Source: Lepas anatifera
Taxonomy: Eukaryota; Arthropoda; Thecostraca; Lepadidae
DNA length: 64,000 bases
Assembly (NCBI GenBank): GCA_034440635.1
Contig: JAOTON010001699.1
Location: 124,001-188,000, forward strand
Direction of reading: 5' to 3'
Within the stretch, counting starts at the first letter, position 1, and the number at the start of each line of letters is the position of its first letter. Made by a program: the position numbers and the translations under genes. Below the pieces are notes generated by a model. The model was not told the DNA's origin and ran no database searches. It saw only the letters and a program-made list of their open reading frames with translations. Positions 1 through 11,140 of this stretch are shown piece after piece.

Positions 1-538
1 CAGGGAGACGTGACCAGTCGTCCCGCGGTAGCGCGGCGGCAGAGGGCGCTTCGATCCTGGCCGCTCGGCTGGCGCCGGCCATATCGCCGAGAAGCCACCC
101 CAGCGCGCCGGCTGTCGGCGTGGCCGGCCGCACCGCTGCGGCGCCGACGCCAGGTGGCCACATCACCGCAGCGGCGTCAGGCCCGGCCCGCAGCACCCAG
201 CTCAGCCAACCTGGGGTGGACGCATGCTGCAGTCCCCGCTCATGTGGCGCCGTTTTACACACAAGTTATCAACCGGGCCAATTAAAATGCAGATGATAAG
301 TGTCGTCAGGGAGGCGAGAAGTGAACAGTTGAGAGGTGAGCTGCGGCGTGTGGCACCCTCGGTCACGGCCTGCCGGACACGGCCCGGCAGCGTCGGCACC
401 TGCGCCGGTGCAGGGGAGCGCGACTCCGCCGCCTGCGCTGACGCCGACAACAGCGCTCGGCACAGCTGCGCGGCGCTCCGCCGCAGCGCGGCTTTACTGC
501 CGCTCTAACGGGCCGGGCGGATGCCCATCACTACCGAC
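1..538. other. GC-rich unassigned sequence
   Basis: This stretch is GC- and CpG-rich on both strands. Several overlapping frames are open, but that is expected from composition alone. The predicted peptides are Arg/Ala/Pro-rich without recognisable motifs, and no splice-bounded exon stands out. It may be the edge of a CpG island or degenerate low-complexity DNA. Confidence 0.4.
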
Positions 539-1250
539 CGGATATCACCGCCGGTACCGCGCCGTACCCGCCACCGGTACCGCGCCGTACCCACCACCGG
601 TACCGCGCCGTACCCGCCGCCGGTACAATGATGTACCTGTTTCCGAAACCGCACTCTACCCACCACCGGTACGCCTGTACTGCACCGTACCCACCGCCGG
701 TACTGCCCCATTTTCACTGCCACTGCCGCACTGTATCCACTGCCGGTACCGTACCCGTACCCACCGCCGGTGCCGCGCCTTACACATCGCCGATACCACA
801 TTGTACCCACCGCCGGTGCCGCGCCATATCCACCGCCTGTGCCGCACCATACCCACCCCCAGTACCGTACCGTACCCACCGCCCATATCGTACCGTACTC
901 ACTGCCACTACCACAACGTACCCACTGCCGGTACCACACTGTACCCACCGCCTGTACCGAACTGTACCCCACCGTACCCACCACCAGCACGACACCGTAC
1001 CCACTGTCGGTACCACGCCGTAGGTACCCACCGCTGTTACCACACTTCACCCGTCTGTACCGCGCTGTACACACCGCCAGCACCGCACCGTACGCCCACC
1101 GTCGATACCGCAACGTACCCATTTCCGGTACCGCACTGTACCCACAGCCGGTACCACATTATACCCACCGCCTGTAACGCACCATACCCGCCACCGGTAC
1201 CACGCCGTACCCACCATCTGTACCACCCCGTACCCATCGGCGGTACAGAT
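539..1250. repeat. Degenerate tandem array, unit about 23 bp
   Basis: The words GGTACCGCGCCGTACCC and CCACCGCCGGTAC recur throughout. The best-preserved units (about 539-625) have a 23-bp period, so the reading frame shifts at each unit. Later units are diverged but keep the GTACC-CACCG pattern to about 1250. The Tyr/Pro/Thr-rich frames across it are a by-product of the repeat, not evidence of a gene. Confidence 0.8.
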
Positions 1251-1789
1251 GTGCGCGGCTGCAATCGCAGTAAGATGCTGATGAGTCCTCGCAGTCAGTA
1301 GATCACAACACATGCGGCTCAAGGGTGGACGGTCTCAGAAACCAATTCACGGCGGAATATCCACTGACAAAGACGAAGTCCTCACAGCCTTGCATTAAAG
1401 AAATACGGGGTGGAAGAAGCAAGGTGTTGTAACCCGAAGCCTGTTCATTGTGCTGGCCACATGACATTTGCATGGAACAAATAAAAAGAAGATATTAACC
1501 ACATTCAAGAGGAGTGCGGCTGAAGAAATGAAAAGGCCTCCCACTGTCACCGAGCCAGAAGAGGCGACGAAACCCATACCCTGACAGTTTTCACTTACAC
1601 AAGCCAGTCACTAACATCGTTGCGATGCTGTAGCTGTTCCAGGCGGAACAGATGAGTATTTGCGGCACCAGTTTCTGAAGTCTGACAGATGACACTGCCA
1701 TACTTTAGAAATAATCCCTGATGTGAAAGCAGTACTGCAGCTGATGGTCATCTAAAAAAACATGAAGATATGATGGGTGGTGTACGTAA
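1251..1789. other. No feature recognised
   Basis: Ordinary mixed-composition sequence. I see no convincing exon, repeat or RNA gene here. Confidence 0.4.
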
Positions 1790-2165
1790 AGTAAATGTGA
1801 TGGTAATGCATTCGGCTGAATTGGGCTTGAGATGCCAGGCTTTTACCACTCATTTAGGTGGTTTAGGTCGGCCTGGAGAGAATCGAAATATGCTGGGCCT
1901 TGAATGCTGTGGACAATTTTGACATCGTCTGTGAATGATAAAGAATATGCTTTAACATGACTTGAAAGGTCAGCTACGCAGCAGGTAAAGAGGACCGGGC
2001 CGAGAATGCTGCCTTTCGGAACTCCGGATAATACCGGGATCCGGTCTGAGTACTTCCCATCGAGAAGGATTCACTGGGGCAAGTAGGATTCAATCCAGCC
2101 ATTCGTAGGACCGGTGATGTTAAAAGAGCGCCTAGGCTTGCGTAAAAGTAGCCTGTGGCCGACTT
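1790..2165 (-). pseudogene. Non-LTR reverse transcriptase fragment (Jockey/CR1-like)
   Basis: Read on the minus strand, different frames give adjoining pieces of a retrotransposon reverse transcriptase. They include a segment like LSGVPKGSILGPVLF (about 1990-2035), which is the conserved GVPQGS.LGP box. Downstream is a degenerate catalytic box reading FTDD (normally FADD), then a segment like LQADLNHLNEW. There is at least one in-frame stop and the frame changes between pieces, so the copy is dead. It covers only the middle of the RT domain. By motif spacing it belongs with Jockey/CR1-type LINEs; the exact clade cannot be fixed by eye. Confidence 0.7.
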
Positions 2166-3654
2166 CGGTAAAAACGGATGAATAATCCGTGTATATGGCA
2201 TCCGTTTATGATCCTTTAGTCGGTGAGATACAGTGGAGTGGTATATGAAACAGGCCAAACTGGTCACGCGCGAACGGCTGGGAATAAATCCATGCTGAAA
2301 AACATTGTCAGTGACACATGTCAAACACGTGCCCTAAGATCTCAGAAACAAAAAAAGGTTAGAAAAACACAAATTGGAGGGTCATGGGGGGCCGGTCAGC
2401 CGCATCTTAGGTCAGCTGCAAGAGCTAATCCGTTTAATACTGCAAGACTGGACACCCAAAATAAGTCCAGGAGACCGCGTCCGACAAAGTAAAAGGAAGG
2501 CAGCGATCCCCAATCTGCAAATGAAACCCTCCAGCGGCATTAACAGTTGACGTATCTAAACTTAAGGCCGACTCTTATGCGTGCCACCCCCCCCCCACCC
2601 CCACTCAGCAACAAGAGCATCCTTCCACCTTAGACTTTCCCACATGTCAAGATTGGGCCGCTGGAAAGGTCAAGCGGGACCCCAGCCGACGACATAACTG
2701 GTACGCGGGGCCTTTCTAATGACAAAGGAGGCCCCCAACCTCATCGATAAGTACCTTATTTATATGTACGGCCAACGACAGAATAATTAGGTCCACTCAC
2801 TAATAAATATATTGAACAGCACGAAAAAAACTAGGTAGTTACATATATGACAATTCTGAATCTGAATTTGGTCCGTCTCAGTGTGCAGGCCGCAAAAACA
2901 TTAGAGCCCCACCTCGGGATCTGGAATAGGAGGACCCCTAGAATGTTCCCACACCGAAAAATCTGAGGCGACGCCATTGTTGCCAATCGATACATGCAAT
3001 ACTTGATATGGATGAAGCGGAAATCAGCACGGTGTTAACATTGCCATCGGGTCGGTATCAAGTTCGAGTCGCGGTAATCCCCACGCCCACCCTTCCACCA
3101 TTGCCCAAAGCCGATACCATCCGATAACGGAACAACATCAGCGGACAACCCAGGAATGCGGCTGCAACGGCCACCATCAAAACGACAAATCACAACCACC
3201 AAACCGGATGCAACCACGACAACCTCCGAAGTGAAGATGCCTCGGGCTAGATCCCAATCCAACTTATTTGGGTGGGGATAGGGGGCTTCTGAATTTACGG
3301 CGGTACCACGATTTTCCGCTTTCTTACCGGCAAGGTGAATGTTACCACACAAGAGTGCTGTTGTTAGCAGCCCAACAAATGACAAACAGTGCGCTCAAAG
3401 CTGTGCCGTGGGCCTCCATAAAACTTGACTGTTTCAATGACAGGCAGAGTATTGTTCAATGAAACTGGAGGCACTAAGCACCAACATCAGACGAAGTCCG
3501 AAGCCGCGATTTTCAAAACCATGTGAAAATCCCGTTAGTGAGCCGAAACTCCCGAAAGCCGACTGTCTCGGACCCAGACCAGTCCTCACGGCGAGACGGT
3601 GGTCTTTATCTGGACAGTGCGCGTCGCCAGATTGCAGGTCATACAGGACCGCAC
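2166..3654. other. No gene recognised
   Basis: Mixed-composition sequence with a C-rich run near 2587-2602. Open frames here have no family resemblance I can name. Nothing repeats elsewhere in the window as far as I could see. Confidence 0.35.
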
Positions 3655-3925
3655 TGGCGGCGGAACGTTTTCGTCACGGGGGAGGCAACTTCAATCCAGA
3701 CTGGATATATCTTCTCGACGGGGGGTCGGATGGGTTAACACAGGCACGGCAATACATGCCCTATAAAAAGCCTACAGGAGATCCAAAGTCCAGGGGGTCT
3801 TGACCCCAATCCCTCCCCCTTCCGGGATCTCCACCCACGCCTTCACTTGTGTCTAATGTCATCAGTGGGAATTGTGCTAGACGGTCGTTTAAAGGTAAAT
3901 TTTACCAGTCATCACTGCTGCATGG
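3655..3925 (+). repeat. Old dispersed repeat (F10), copy a
   Basis: It begins GGCGGCGGAACGTTTTCGTC and later contains TCATCAGTGGGAATTGTGCTAG followed by a GTTTAAAGGTAAAT-like segment. The same order of words occurs at 7366-7540, so both are probably remnants of one dispersed element. The inverted word TTCCGCCGCC ends two other copies near 8437 and 11140, which suggests a terminal inverted repeat. Divergence is high and the boundaries are approximate. Confidence 0.4.
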
Positions 3926-4829
3926 CGCGGTCAACAGACACGAATATTTTCGAAAGTCACCTGTTTCGACTTCGATAAAAATGGGTACAGATTTAGCACC
4001 CAGAGATAAATGCTTACTCGTCAGGTATTACTGACAGAGAAGATCTTACAAAATGTGTTTGCAGAATGAGGGTTTAGTGCTTTTTGGCTTCCTTTGTTTA
4101 AAACCATTTTAAACCAAGACACTCAGTGCGCAACTGGAATGCTATAGTACGCATGCCCATAAAAATCACCAACAGAAGATTTTATGGACACATTTCGGTT
4201 CCAAGAATATAGAAAAGTAATTCAATCACCCCTGCATTTTTGTCCCTCTAGAGTGTGAAACGGACACACATATCCAGACATGAGCGCATTGAGATAAAAT
4301 TGATAACAGACGTCGGAAATCAGGTAATCCACGCGTTGAAAAAGAAATCCCCCCCATTTGGGGGCCTTGCCCATAGTCTAGACATACCTAAGGCCATGTC
4401 ACTGATCATCGCTTACCAGGACCTGGTAAGCGTCCACCTGGTGCCTTAGTAGTAACAATCTTCAAAAATATCAGAAGCGTTTCGGTCCCGCAGGTTTACG
4501 ACCTAGCGTATAAAATGACTGGGGCAACGAAGTCGCGAGTTAGAGCCAAGCCTACGCGCCGGGAGTACGAAAAGGAAAAATGCTAACGCATTCCCGACTT
4601 AATCCTCATTTTTAGAGTCAGGTTTATCATCGCGCTATTGCTTTTGCGTTTCATCAGAAGCATCGTTTATGGAAAAATGTTTAGTCTAGAAACCAGTGAC
4701 AAAACAGTGTTATTATAACATTGTTCAAAGGCAGTCCGGTGTGATATAAAAAATATGGCGTCTTGAGGGGTTCTGCCAAGCTCCTCTATTGAATCCACTG
4801 TCACTGCAAGAGACCCGGTGAGGAAGAAC
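3926..4829. other. No gene recognised
   Basis: Unassigned sequence, except for a short perfect palindrome at 4411-4431 that is listed separately. Confidence 0.35.
4411..4431. repeat. Perfect 10-bp inverted repeat, 1-bp centre
   Basis: GCTTACCAGG, one A, then CCTGGTAAGC. The right arm contains GGTAAGC, so it also looks like a splice donor. No function is assigned. Confidence 0.6.
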
Positions 4830-5149
4830 TTAACACCCGCACTGGAGGGGGTCTGGCACTAACGCGCACTGGAGGGGGCCTGGTAGGCCCCCTAAGATCT
4901 CGGAAACTAAGAGGGTTAGAAAAACGCCACTTTGTAGGTGGGTGGGAGCTATGGTGATCTACATGATGACCAATTTTCATTGACCTAGGTCAATATCTTC
5001 AAGGTCAAACGAGGTCGTAAAGGTCAAATATTGGCCATGCTGGGATCGATTGGTAACTGCTGTGATTATGCAGGAAAATGGCGGGAATAAGCTAAAGGCG
5101 GACAAGTTTCATAGAGAAGAGGTCTCAAAAAGGCTTCCCCACAACTTTT

Positions 5150-5190
5150 GGGTCAAGGTCATTCAAGGTCATTGACCTTTAAGGTCACCA
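5150..5190. promoter_or_regulatory. Cluster of AGGTCA half-sites, FTZ-F1/ERR-like
   Basis: Inside F4a, the words TCAAGGTCA and TTCAAGGTCATTGACCTTT occur back to back. TCAAGGTCA is the known monomer site of NR5A (FTZ-F1/SF-1) and ERR nuclear receptors. Binding here is inference. Confidence 0.4.
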
Positions 5191-5271
5191 TATGGTATAC
5201 TACTTATTATTTACACTTTGACTAACACTGTAGCCACTGTTGGGCGGGAAATGAGGATTGACCTTTCCCAA

Positions 5272-5305
5272 TGACCTTTGACCTTGACCTTTGACCTTGA
5301 CCTTT
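5272..5305. promoter_or_regulatory. Tandem TGACCTT/TGACC array, DR1-like
   Basis: Five successive TGACC words are separated alternately by TT and TTT. On the minus strand this reads AGGTCAAAGGTCA, a textbook DR1 for RXR/USP or HNF4, interleaved with TCAAGGTCA. A similar cluster lies at 5408-5442. Whether any receptor binds is unknown. Confidence 0.45.
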
Positions 5306-5865
5306 GTATTGGGGTACCCTACCGATGACGTCATAGCATAATATATGTCAGACGGAGTAACGTCATTTGGCCGGACGCACAGTGGTCAGTGACCTTGAAA
5401 GTGCAGATATGACCTTGACCTGTGACCTTTGACCTTGACCTTGACTTTCATGTGAAGTGACCTTGACATATAGTCCCGCTTATATGACGTTATGACGTCA
5501 CCACTCGGTCTTCAATGCAAGCTAACTGGTCCAACCGCGCGTTTACGGCGATCTCAAAATGCAGGTCTGACTTTGAAAGCCTATAAGTAAAAAAATGTTC
5601 GGCCTATTTTCAAAAAGTCTTCACCAATCGACGCGCTATTAAATTCTGTTAAATGTGGCCACGTTTCGTTTTTCAGCTACAAGCGGTTCTCTAGCCACCT
5701 CCGCAAAACAGGTGGGGTGCCTCCGAGGCCCCCCTCCAGTGCGCGTGTTAAATCTATCAAGAATTCTTTCTCTTTAACGAGAAACTTTTTTCTGATTATT
5801 TTAAGTCTTAAATATCCTGGCAGGGAGGTCTAGAGTTGTGCTCCTCATCCGCCATCAACCCAGTG

Positions 5866-6156
5866 TCCTAGCGCGTACGCGGATCCAGGGGGCAAAGGCA
5901 CGTGCCCCCCCCGATCGACCCCCGGCGCCCCCTGAAATGGTCACGGCGCCCCTCTGAAAGTTCGATGGCGCCCGCCTGAAATGTCGTTTCCCACTCCCCA
6001 TGATACGAAAATCGGCGCCCACCGATAGGATTTTGCGCCCACCTGATAGGTTTTGCCGGTCAAAAATGGCGCCCCCTGGTCCGGATGGTGGCCACCTCCT
6101 CCCCTGGAAGGTGCCTCCCCCCGATCGGCAATCCTGGATCCGCCTATGTCCTAGCG
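5866..6156 (+). mobile_element. hAT-like MITE F8, copy a, with 8-bp target duplication
   Basis: An exact 8-bp duplication TCCTAGCG lies at 5866-5873 and 6149-6156. The element (5874-6148) starts CGTACGCGGATCCAGG and ends with the inverse, CCTGGATCCGCCTATG. The inside is made of runs such as GGCGCCCCCTGAAATG and GGCGCCCACCGATAGG. There is no transposase. Eight-bp duplications are characteristic of hAT transposons. Related copies are at 32611-32860 and 56232-56501. Confidence 0.85.
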
Positions 6157-7365
6157 TCTTCTCTCAGTGCCGACAGCAGATGATTTCAACGATGATAATT
6201 GCGTGCTATTACAGACTGTAATTGCTTTGGTAGTGACGCTGCAGCGGGAAAATGAAGTAGCATCAATGCTTCGTTATTGTTCTTCCTATCCCGCTGCCAC
6301 AGCTTATGTTCCTTGCTCTTTAGTCGTCTTGAATCAGACTGGGTTGAAGAAAACAGTAAGATGTTCAGAGGAATGTGCTAATGCATCTAGTATCTGGCTG
6401 TTGGAACTGTTGCTTCCTGGTGATGTGATCATATCAATAGCTAAGAAATTATTGGCCCGGCCACAGTCAGAAAATGCACACTTTGTGATAAAAATTCAGA
6501 ACCAAAATAATAAACAAAAAAGGTCAAAAGCTTAATATCATCACGAGCGTCGCAAACAGCAACAAGTGATGGGACAAGGCAATATACCACCACCTGCTGA
6601 CAACAAAATGTCTCTCAATGAATTCAAAACTCGTTATTTGCACTTCATACCCTCAATATTTTGCCGTTTAACTGGTTTCGTGACATTTTCGACGAACAGT
6701 GGAAGGTAAGTCCACTATGGCCGTCTTATTGCATTATCACCATAGGCATCTTTGGTGTTTCAGGGTGCGCCGATCAGTGGGGTTATTTTGCGCCCACAAT
6801 AACAGCAAAAGAGATGGCTTAATAAAAAGGATCAATAAAAAGGACGCAAATCCAGTTAAGCTGATGCAAAGTTGTCATTTTCAAGACCAAACAAGGTATA
6901 TATAAAATAGCAGGTAGGTGTAAAAGAGCAAAAAGAGCCTAACACTCGCCGTCACAGACAAGAAACCTCAGCGGTTACGACGGAGAGAATATGACATCTA
7001 AGCCACCGCTCTCCATATAATACACAATGCTGATGATCTCAGTAGACAGATATTCCCCCAGGAGAGCATCTAGTGTGGAAGACCGTCGCAGATACTGAGT
7101 CCTCTCTATATCAAAGTCCAAGCATTCCCACGTGACATCTTTCGCGATGAGTTGTCACCACAACGCCTGCACTCTGGCGGGAAAAGACTAGCTGAAAGAT
7201 AGGCGCGCGTAGCGTGAGTGTGTCCCAGTCGTCATCAGCAGAAGGTGATATTGCCCTTTTTGCGGCCAGCGTTGCTGGATGGCTACGATCCTAATCGAAG
7301 CTTTAGCTCCCTGAACATCTTGTCATTGGGGTCACCCGGTCCCCTTATTTCAACGTGCGTGATTA
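6157..7365. other. No gene recognised; one open frame of unknown meaning
   Basis: A plus-strand frame of 122 codons runs from 6167 to 6535 with fairly normal amino-acid composition. I cannot match it to a family. Just downstream, around 6600-6705, another open segment precedes GGAAGGTAAG, a possible splice donor at 6704. It could be an old transposon coding relic or chance. Confidence 0.25.
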
Positions 7366-7540
7366 GTGGCGGCGGAACGCTTTCGTCCAAGGGGGAAACC
7401 TTTAATGGGGTGCATCTCATCAGAGGGAAATGCCCTAGAGGATTGTTTAAAGATAAATCTCACAGAAATCATCAGTACCTTATCGTACAGTCGAAGACAC
7501 GAAATTTTCCCAAGCTCTGGAGGGAGAATGTTATGTAGTG
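7366..7540 (+). repeat. Old dispersed repeat (F10), copy b
   Basis: It begins GGCGGCGGAACGCTTTCGTC and continues with TCATCAGAGGGAAATGCCCTAG and GTTTAAAGATAAAT. This is collinear with 3655-3925 but shorter. Boundaries are approximate. Confidence 0.4.
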
Positions 7541-7599
7541 CGGCCATTGGGCGCACTTCAGCCCAATGATGCTCTGCAATGGACAACTACTCGAACGGG

Positions 7600-7779
7600 G
7601 ATGAGGTGGCTTAGTGGATAGCACCCTTGTCTTCTAAGCCACTGGTTCCAGGTTCAAGTCCCGGCGGAGTCTCTGAATAAGTTGATCTGATCCCTAAAAT
7701 CCCTTCCAACAGGATGAGAGATGGCGACGCCGTATGACCCCGGCAGTTGGTACGTCGTTAAACACCAACAATTATTATT
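7600..7779 (+). mobile_element. tRNA-derived SINE (SINE1), plus-strand copy
   Basis: The head is tRNA-like: a polymerase III A box around 7606-7617 (TGGCTTAGTGG) and a B box GGTTCAAGTCC at 7651-7661. Between them is an anticodon-loop-like CTTCTAA, resembling tRNA-Arg(TCT). An unrelated body follows, then a tail with GTCGTTAAACACCAACAATT and ATT repeats. A minus-strand copy with the same head, body and tail lies at 47192-47378, which shows this is a SINE and not a tRNA gene. Confidence 0.85.
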
Positions 7780-7999
7780 CTTACAACTACTCGCCCGAAG
7801 TTTTTGTTCGAAAGGCGTGTTGCACGCTTGTTCACTCGCTAGCATGGTATTTTCAGCGAATGTGCACCAGTTGGGGCTTACCATCAATCAGTTTACTGCA
7901 ACCATATGGAAGATATTCCTTCGGAGTTTGAAATAAGGCAATAAGCCCCTTTACTTTGAGCTTTAAAGCTTGCAGAAATGTTATACCAAGAGCTTTGGG

Positions 8000-8437
8000 T
8001 GAAATCAAATATGCCAATAGTGGTTTCTCAGTACGCTCTAAGAAGCTGCTATCTCAGTTCACAACCCACTATAAAAGTGGGGCACTCCCTTTAAGACCAC
8101 ATGCCTCGTCAACGACGGCCAAATTTTAAGGCCTACTATTTTAAGTGATCACGTCCCGGTCCATCTTAGGTCATGGGAGAGGGTAAACAATGAGATCGAG
8201 GACTCTATGTGCAAGATATATTATATCTGAGGAAAATCAACAGAGTGGATTTGCTGCCAGACTCTGTTGGTATGTAAAAGATGTTACAAACTCAGTTTAT
8301 TTCCGAAATCCCGGAGCAAGCGCTGCTTCATTGCTATCTTCGTTGATTTAAGGGGGGGCATCTCAACGGTCGCACTCCTCTGATGCGTCCAAGGGGGGCA
8401 CAGTGCCTCCTCCCCTTTCCGCCGCCTCTGTCCCGGC
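8000..8437 (+). repeat. Dispersed repeat (F10-type end), copy c
   Basis: From about 8155 it matches 10850-11140 in order: a GGTCATGGGAGAG word, TTATATCTGAGGAAA, CAACAGAGTGGAT, a TTTCCGAAA word, then AAGGGGGGGCA and a final TTTCCGCCGCC. The 5' limit is unclear. The terminal CCGCCGCC is the inverse of the start of the copies at 3655 and 7366. Confidence 0.5.
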
Positions 8438-9051
8438 CTATAAGTATACAACTACTTGTCAGCTGCTAAAGTGATACTTTCTAGCTGTGATCTTATCACC
8501 CTCCCGAGCCGCATATGTGTGCAGCATACACGTGTATAGGCAGAAAGAAAACAGCAACGCCTCCTCGACTCGTCCCTGAAAGTGACCTAATTATTTACCT
8601 TAATCACTTGTCCAGTCCGACGCGTCGGCGTTTCTAATGTTAAGCCCCTACTCTTGGAATGGACTAGTGCTACAACATTTCAGAGTGTAATCGAAAAGCA
8701 GCCACACTATCCAAGTATGAGAAGTAGGTTGGAGAGAATCTAATTCAAAGAACATTGATTGAAGATTCTGGAAAAAGAAAATAACTACAAATATATAAAT
8801 TTCATGCATGCATAAATTCCATAAAAAATAATATGAATATCCGAACCTTAAATTGAAGCAGCGCAAGAGGCTACGGGATAGAAAACAAAGAAAAATATAA
8901 TTATTTAAAGTCCATGTTGTAGAGCATGATGAGAATCCTCGATTTGATATCTCGTTTGTCCCAAAACTTGTCTTTTGTGGAGAAGTGAACGTGTTCAGGA
9001 TATAATTCAGTCTGAATTCGTCTTCACTACGCGTCCAGTCTACGCGTCCAC
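8438..9051. other. No gene recognised
   Basis: AT-rich middle part, about 8750-8900. The minus-strand open frame across 8648-9151 has no recognisable domain and runs into the F2 element. Confidence 0.35.
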
Positions 9052-9903
9052 TTAACACGCGCATTGACGGGGGAAGGCGGGTACCCACCCCCTTCGGGTT
9101 TTTCGGAGGTAGTAGACAAACGGCGGCGCGTAGCGCCGCCGTACTTGGCATACCTTTTCCCTCATCATTTTTACAACTTCTGTGAAAATTTTGAGGTTAG
9201 GTCATCTCAGGTCAGGTCACCAGTAGAGGTCAAGTGACCTGACCTCAGAAAAAAGTTTAAGATATCATAAGTCGGAGCAGAGTGAACTTATCGGATTGAA
9301 ACTCATATCACATAATGGGCCCACCGAGTTCTCTAAAACATGTTCCGGTATTTTTGATATTGATGACCTGAGGTCAGGTACGAGGCACGACCTCTCCACT
9401 GAAAATACATGGGAAAATGTTTTTTACTGAATCACGTAGTAACAGATGGTGATAGAGCGTTTATTTTTAGCTGCATTAGACTTGTCTCATCTTTGTGGTT
9501 CTAATGATATGCATTTTATATAATTTGACTCTGACCTGACCTCAGGTCAGGTCAATTTCTTCATTTGACCTAGCAAGATCAAACTATATATAATTCAATT
9601 TGGCTTGCTGCGAGGATTCATATCGTTCAAGTCGTTTTGCTCTATCTTTACTTGTTCAGATGTAATGGCCGAAAACCTTAATTTACATGTTATCCTTATG
9701 GCGGCATGTTTTGTCCTCTCGTGACCTTAAATGTGACTTGACAAAAAATGGTTCAAATATTTTCATGGAGAAGTGGATAGGCTATCCAACGCCGTTTACC
9801 GTTTTTCGCTACCTACCGTGGTTGTCGAGATCTTAGGGGGGCGGGTACCCGCCCCCTCGTCAAAGCGAAGGTGGCTCAGACCCCTGTCAATTGCGCGTGT
9901 TAA
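9052..9903 (+). mobile_element. TTAA-flanked element F2, copy a
   Basis: TTAA lies at 9052-9055 and 9900-9903. The left end is CACGCGCATTGACGGGGG and the right end its inverse, CCCCTGTCAATTGCGCGTG. A perfect 20-bp palindrome GGGGGCGGGTACCCGCCCCC sits near the right end (9837-9856), with a decayed partner near the left end. A hairpin with arms GGCGGCGC/GCGCCGCC lies at 9122-9140. The interior carries many AGGTCA words and no ORF of note. The right-hand TTAA is shared with the next element. Confidence 0.82.
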
Positions 9904-10354
9904 AGGGAATGTGGCACCTTTATAACACGATTTTAACTGAGATAGCCAAGTTGTAAAGCATGCCGGAAAACCCGGTACTCTATATATCATTTGTCTTGAA
10001 ACTCAAAATTTCCGTAGAGAAAAGCTAAAAACTACCTGAAATGTACCCTATATGTACCCTTAGCAGCAGGCCACAGTTATGGCTGTTGGTGTGACGAAAT
10101 TTGCTGACGTCACGGTGAATATCAGCCAATTGAAGCCCTTGAAGCGTATTGAATATGGTAGTGGTTGTCAGATCATGACGTCATCCACAGGCAGATATTT
10201 AATTCTTTCCCTAGATGAACATTTAAAAAATGAAAATATTGAGCTTATTGAACATTTCTCAAAGAAATAATGGACGCTTCCATGATTTTCAGCTAAAAGT
10301 ACCCCTAATTACGCTACATTCCAGGATTCGACCAAGGTGCCACATTCCCTTTAA
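9900..10354 (-). mobile_element. TTAA-flanked MITE F1, copy a
   Basis: TTAA at 9900-9903 and 10351-10354. Terminal inverted repeats are AGGGAATGTGGCACCTT and its inverse. The interior includes TGACGTCA-like words and no coding sequence. Compared with F1b and F1c at 16.3-17.2 kb it is inverted. It abuts F2a with only one TTAA between them. Confidence 0.85.
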
Positions 10355-10689
10355 CGGGGAGAGGAGAGCTGCAGGAAAGGGCTGGCGCTTTCCGCTCTTG
10401 AGATGTTTATGTATCTGCAAACTTCATGGTTTTGGATGTTTTAAATATGAAAGAAGGGATTATTTAGTAAGTATACTCTGAGGGATTTATATTTCATCCA
10501 AATCCCATGAGTGTTTTATTCTCTGGATTCTTAAGCAAATCGGCGGCATATTCAGAAAGAGTAAAAGTTTACATAAACAGTTATTCTTAGGTAAAAACAG
10601 GCATTTCTACGAAAATTTGTCTCTAAAGTGATGTTGGTGATATTTAGCATATAACGCCATAAGGTAAGTGTTAACATTTCTGATTTAAG

Positions 10690-11140
10690 GGGGACACCTT
10701 GCCCTTCCCCCAGTTCCGCCACCAATGCTGCTGCAGCCTCAAATTGGGAGCAGTTCGTTAGTGACTCTGATACACCGGGCAAAGTTTTCTACTAAAGACT
10801 GCATAGCCTGTCAACAGGGGAAATTGTTTAACGCCCATAACTATGCTCACGTTCCAGTCCACCTCAGACCACGGGAGAGTTTACTCAATGCGATTGGGAA
10901 TTTTAAAACCTATTATATCTGAGGAAACCCAACAGAGTGGATCTCCTGTGCTTTGTGAACGACACCATGAACATGATCTGTGAACAATATTTCATAGTCA
11001 CAGTTTCCTTCCGAAAGCCTGGGCACGGCGATGCTTTACTATCATCGCCAATTTAAGCGGGGCACCTCAATGGTGGTACCCCTCCCCCTAGTCCGCCCAA
11101 GAGGGGGGGCACGGTGCCCACCCCGTTCCGCCGCCTTTGT
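10690..11140 (+). repeat. Dispersed repeat (F10-type end), copy d
   Basis: The 3' part is collinear with 8155-8437 and ends in GTTCCGCCGCC. The 5' part (10700-10900) includes a short open frame with a CIACQQG segment that might be a decayed transposon protein; I cannot assign it. Confidence 0.45.

Larger units (their letters stand above)
4830..5751 (+). mobile_element. TTAA-flanked element F4, copy a (complete, 914 bp)
   Basis: TTAA lies at 4830-4833 and 5748-5751. The left end reads ACACCCGCACTGGAGGGGG and about 30 bp later repeats a similar word, ACGCGCACTGGAGGGGG; the right end is its inverse, CCCCTCCAGTGCGCGTG. A GC palindrome with arms GGGGGCCT/AGGCCCCC sits at 4874-4892. The interior has no coding potential but is dense in AGGTCA/TGACCT words, notably at 5150-5190, 5272-5305 and 5408-5442. 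TTAA target duplication is typical of piggyBac and Kolobok transposons, so this is probably a non-autonomous derivative of one of them. It is the cleanest F4 copy in the window. Confidence 0.82.

Noticed and set aside
336..1301. A 321-codon open frame rich in Tyr, Pro and Thr
   Set aside because: It covers the degenerate 23-bp array, which changes frame each unit, and has no motif or splice support.
7600..7672. Functional tRNA-Arg gene
   Set aside because: The head is followed by a SINE body and tail that recur inverted at 47192-47378, and the acceptor and anticodon stems pair poorly.
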